Origin: Bacteroidales bacterium
GTDB taxonomy: Bacteria > Bacteroidota > Bacteroidia > Bacteroidales > UBA932
Length of the DNA stretch: 7,174 nucleotides
NCBI GenBank assembly: GCA_017548805.1
Contig: JAFYZE010000288.1
Coordinates: forward strand, 1 to 7,174
Reading direction: 5' to 3'
Made by a program: the position numbers and the translations under genes. This document shows positions 6,497-7,174 of the stretch, piece after piece. The notes under the pieces are model-generated. The model ran no database searches. It was not told the origin of the DNA and was given only the letters and a program-made list of their open reading frames with translations. Position 1 is the first letter of the stretch. Every line of letters begins with the position of its first letter.

Positions 6497-6775
6497 ATGG
6501 ACAGGACTGAATTGCAGAAAGTGCTGGAAGCCGCCGCCAAGGAGCGCGGCTGCAGCGTTGTTTGCCTCGATTTCGACGAGGATGACAATGTCATCGACGT
6601 GACCGTCGCCAAGGAAGGCGGCAGCGTCAATCTCGGTGACTGTGAGTATGTTCACCGCGCGGTGCTGGCCGCGTTCGACCGCGACGTCGAGGACTACGCC
6701 CTCACCGTGGGCTCCGCCGGCATCAGCGGCGCCGAGGCCGACGCCCTGCTCAAGGAAATGGAAGAACAGAAATAA
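6497..6775 (+). CDS. rimP: RimP ribosome maturation factor, short single-domain form
   Basis: RimP binds the immature 30S subunit and helps ribosomal proteins assemble on it. This 92-residue protein fits the N-terminal RimP domain: an amphipathic first helix (residues 4-17), a strand pair around VVCLDFDEDDNVIDVTV, then GGSVNLGDCEYVHRAV (41-56, the GG-x-hydrophobic-x-DC signature), and DYALTVGSAGI (66-76), which is characteristic of the Bacteroidota protein. It then ends in an acidic helix (AEADALLKEMEEQK). Ordinary RimP is about 150 residues with a C-terminal Sm-like domain. That domain is absent, and the 13 bases before nusA leave no room for a remnant. The position immediately before nusA strongly supports the assignment. 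The start is the first ATG after the predicted promoter and gives a normal N-terminus. An independent single-domain protein of the same fold is the alternative. Confidence 0.82.
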   Translation: MDRTELQKVLEAAAKERGCSVVCLDFDEDDNVIDVTVAKEGGSVNLGDCEYVHRAVLAAFDRDVEDYALTVGSAGISGAEADALLKEMEEQK

Positions 6776-6788
6776 AAGATAATTAAAC

Positions 6789-7174
6789 ATGGAAAAGGAA
6801 AACGTTGTTACCCTCATTGACGCCTTCAAGGATTTCAAGGAGGAAAAGAACATTGACAGGCCGGTGATGATGGGCGTCCTCAAGGACGTCTTCATGACCC
6901 AGATTGCCAAGACCTACGGCTCGTCCGACAACTTCGACGTCATTGTCAACGTAGACAAGGGTACTTGCGAGATCTACCAGAACTTCGAGATCGTCGAGGA
7001 AGTGGAGAATCCCAACACCCAGATGACTCCCGAGCAGGTGGCCGAGGAGACCGGCGACGACGATTACGAGGTTGGCGACACCTATACCAAGGAGCTGAGC
7101 CTCAAGTCGTTCGGACGCAGGGGTATCCTCAATATCCGCCAGAATCTCCAGGGCCGCATCATGGACATCGAGAA
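6789..7174 (+). CDS. nusA: Transcription termination/antitermination factor NusA (3' end outside window)
   Basis: NusA binds RNA polymerase and modulates pausing, termination and antitermination. The window holds the ATG and 128 complete codons, then runs off the right edge. The visible part is the N-terminal polymerase-binding domain: a first helix (VTLIDAFKDFKEEKNIDRP), a second (VMMGVLKDVFMTQIAKTYG, residues 25-43), NFDVIVNVDKGTCEIYQ (48-64), then YEVGDTYTKEL and the conserved FGRRGILNIRQNL (108-120) leading to the S1 domain. These match Bacteroidota NusA well. The start lies 13 bases after the rimP stop, in an A/T-rich gap with no terminator, so the two genes should be co-transcribed. Nothing unusual is seen in the part present. 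Confidence 0.94.
   Translation, partial: MEKENVVTLIDAFKDFKEEKNIDRPVMMGVLKDVFMTQIAKTYGSSDNFDVIVNVDKGTCEIYQNFEIVEEVENPNTQMTPEQVAEETGDDDYEVGDTYTKELSLKSFGRRGILNIRQNLQGRIMDIE

Noticed and set aside
6482..6910. Minus-strand open frame opposite rimP and the start of nusA
   Set aside because: Antisense to two well-supported genes and without recognisable protein features.

Overview
The window looks like chromosomal core sequence from a member of the Bacteroidota, most likely Bacteroidales, with GC-rich third codon positions. Four things point there: the lpxD-lpxC-lpxA gene order with a WbqC-family gene attached; Bacteroidota-type promoter words (TAnnTTTG at -7, TTTG near -33) instead of sigma70 boxes; no clear Shine-Dalgarno sequences; and a FadL-like outer-membrane protein next to a lipoprotein. 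I cannot name the genus. No mobile element, CRISPR array, tRNA or rRNA was seen. Coding is dense, and no gene-free stretch exceeds about 105 bases.

Layout. Positions 1-3006 (+) hold the end of a lipoprotein gene, cut by the window edge, with an extremely aromatic middle and a Ser/Gly/Arg-rich tail, followed by a FadL/OmpP1-like beta-barrel gene. Positions 3003-6394 (-) hold one compact operon read right to left: lpxD, lpxC, lpxA and a WbqC-family gene. It carries the early lipid A steps: LpxA acylates UDP-GlcNAc, LpxC deacetylates the product, and LpxD adds the second acyl chain. The barrel gene and the WbqC gene converge and share a CTAG that supplies both stop codons. Positions 6497-7174 (+) hold rimP and the first part of nusA, the start of the usual rimP-nusA operon.

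The 102-base divergent region 6395-6496 is the main regulatory spot. It has back-to-back, interlocked promoters for lpxD and rimP. Just downstream, in the rimP leader, is a terminator-like hairpin with a T-run that could attenuate the rimP-nusA operon.

Most noteworthy: (1) LpxC is a stand-alone enzyme, without the FabZ domain fused to it in well-known Bacteroidales; (2) RimP is a 92-residue protein with only the N-terminal domain; (3) the putative rimP-nusA attenuator and interlocked promoters; (4) the aromatic lipoprotein, with 13-residue periodicity in two unrelated repeat regions. I did not find a clearly new multi-gene system. These are unusual versions of known core genes plus one little-characterised surface or envelope protein.
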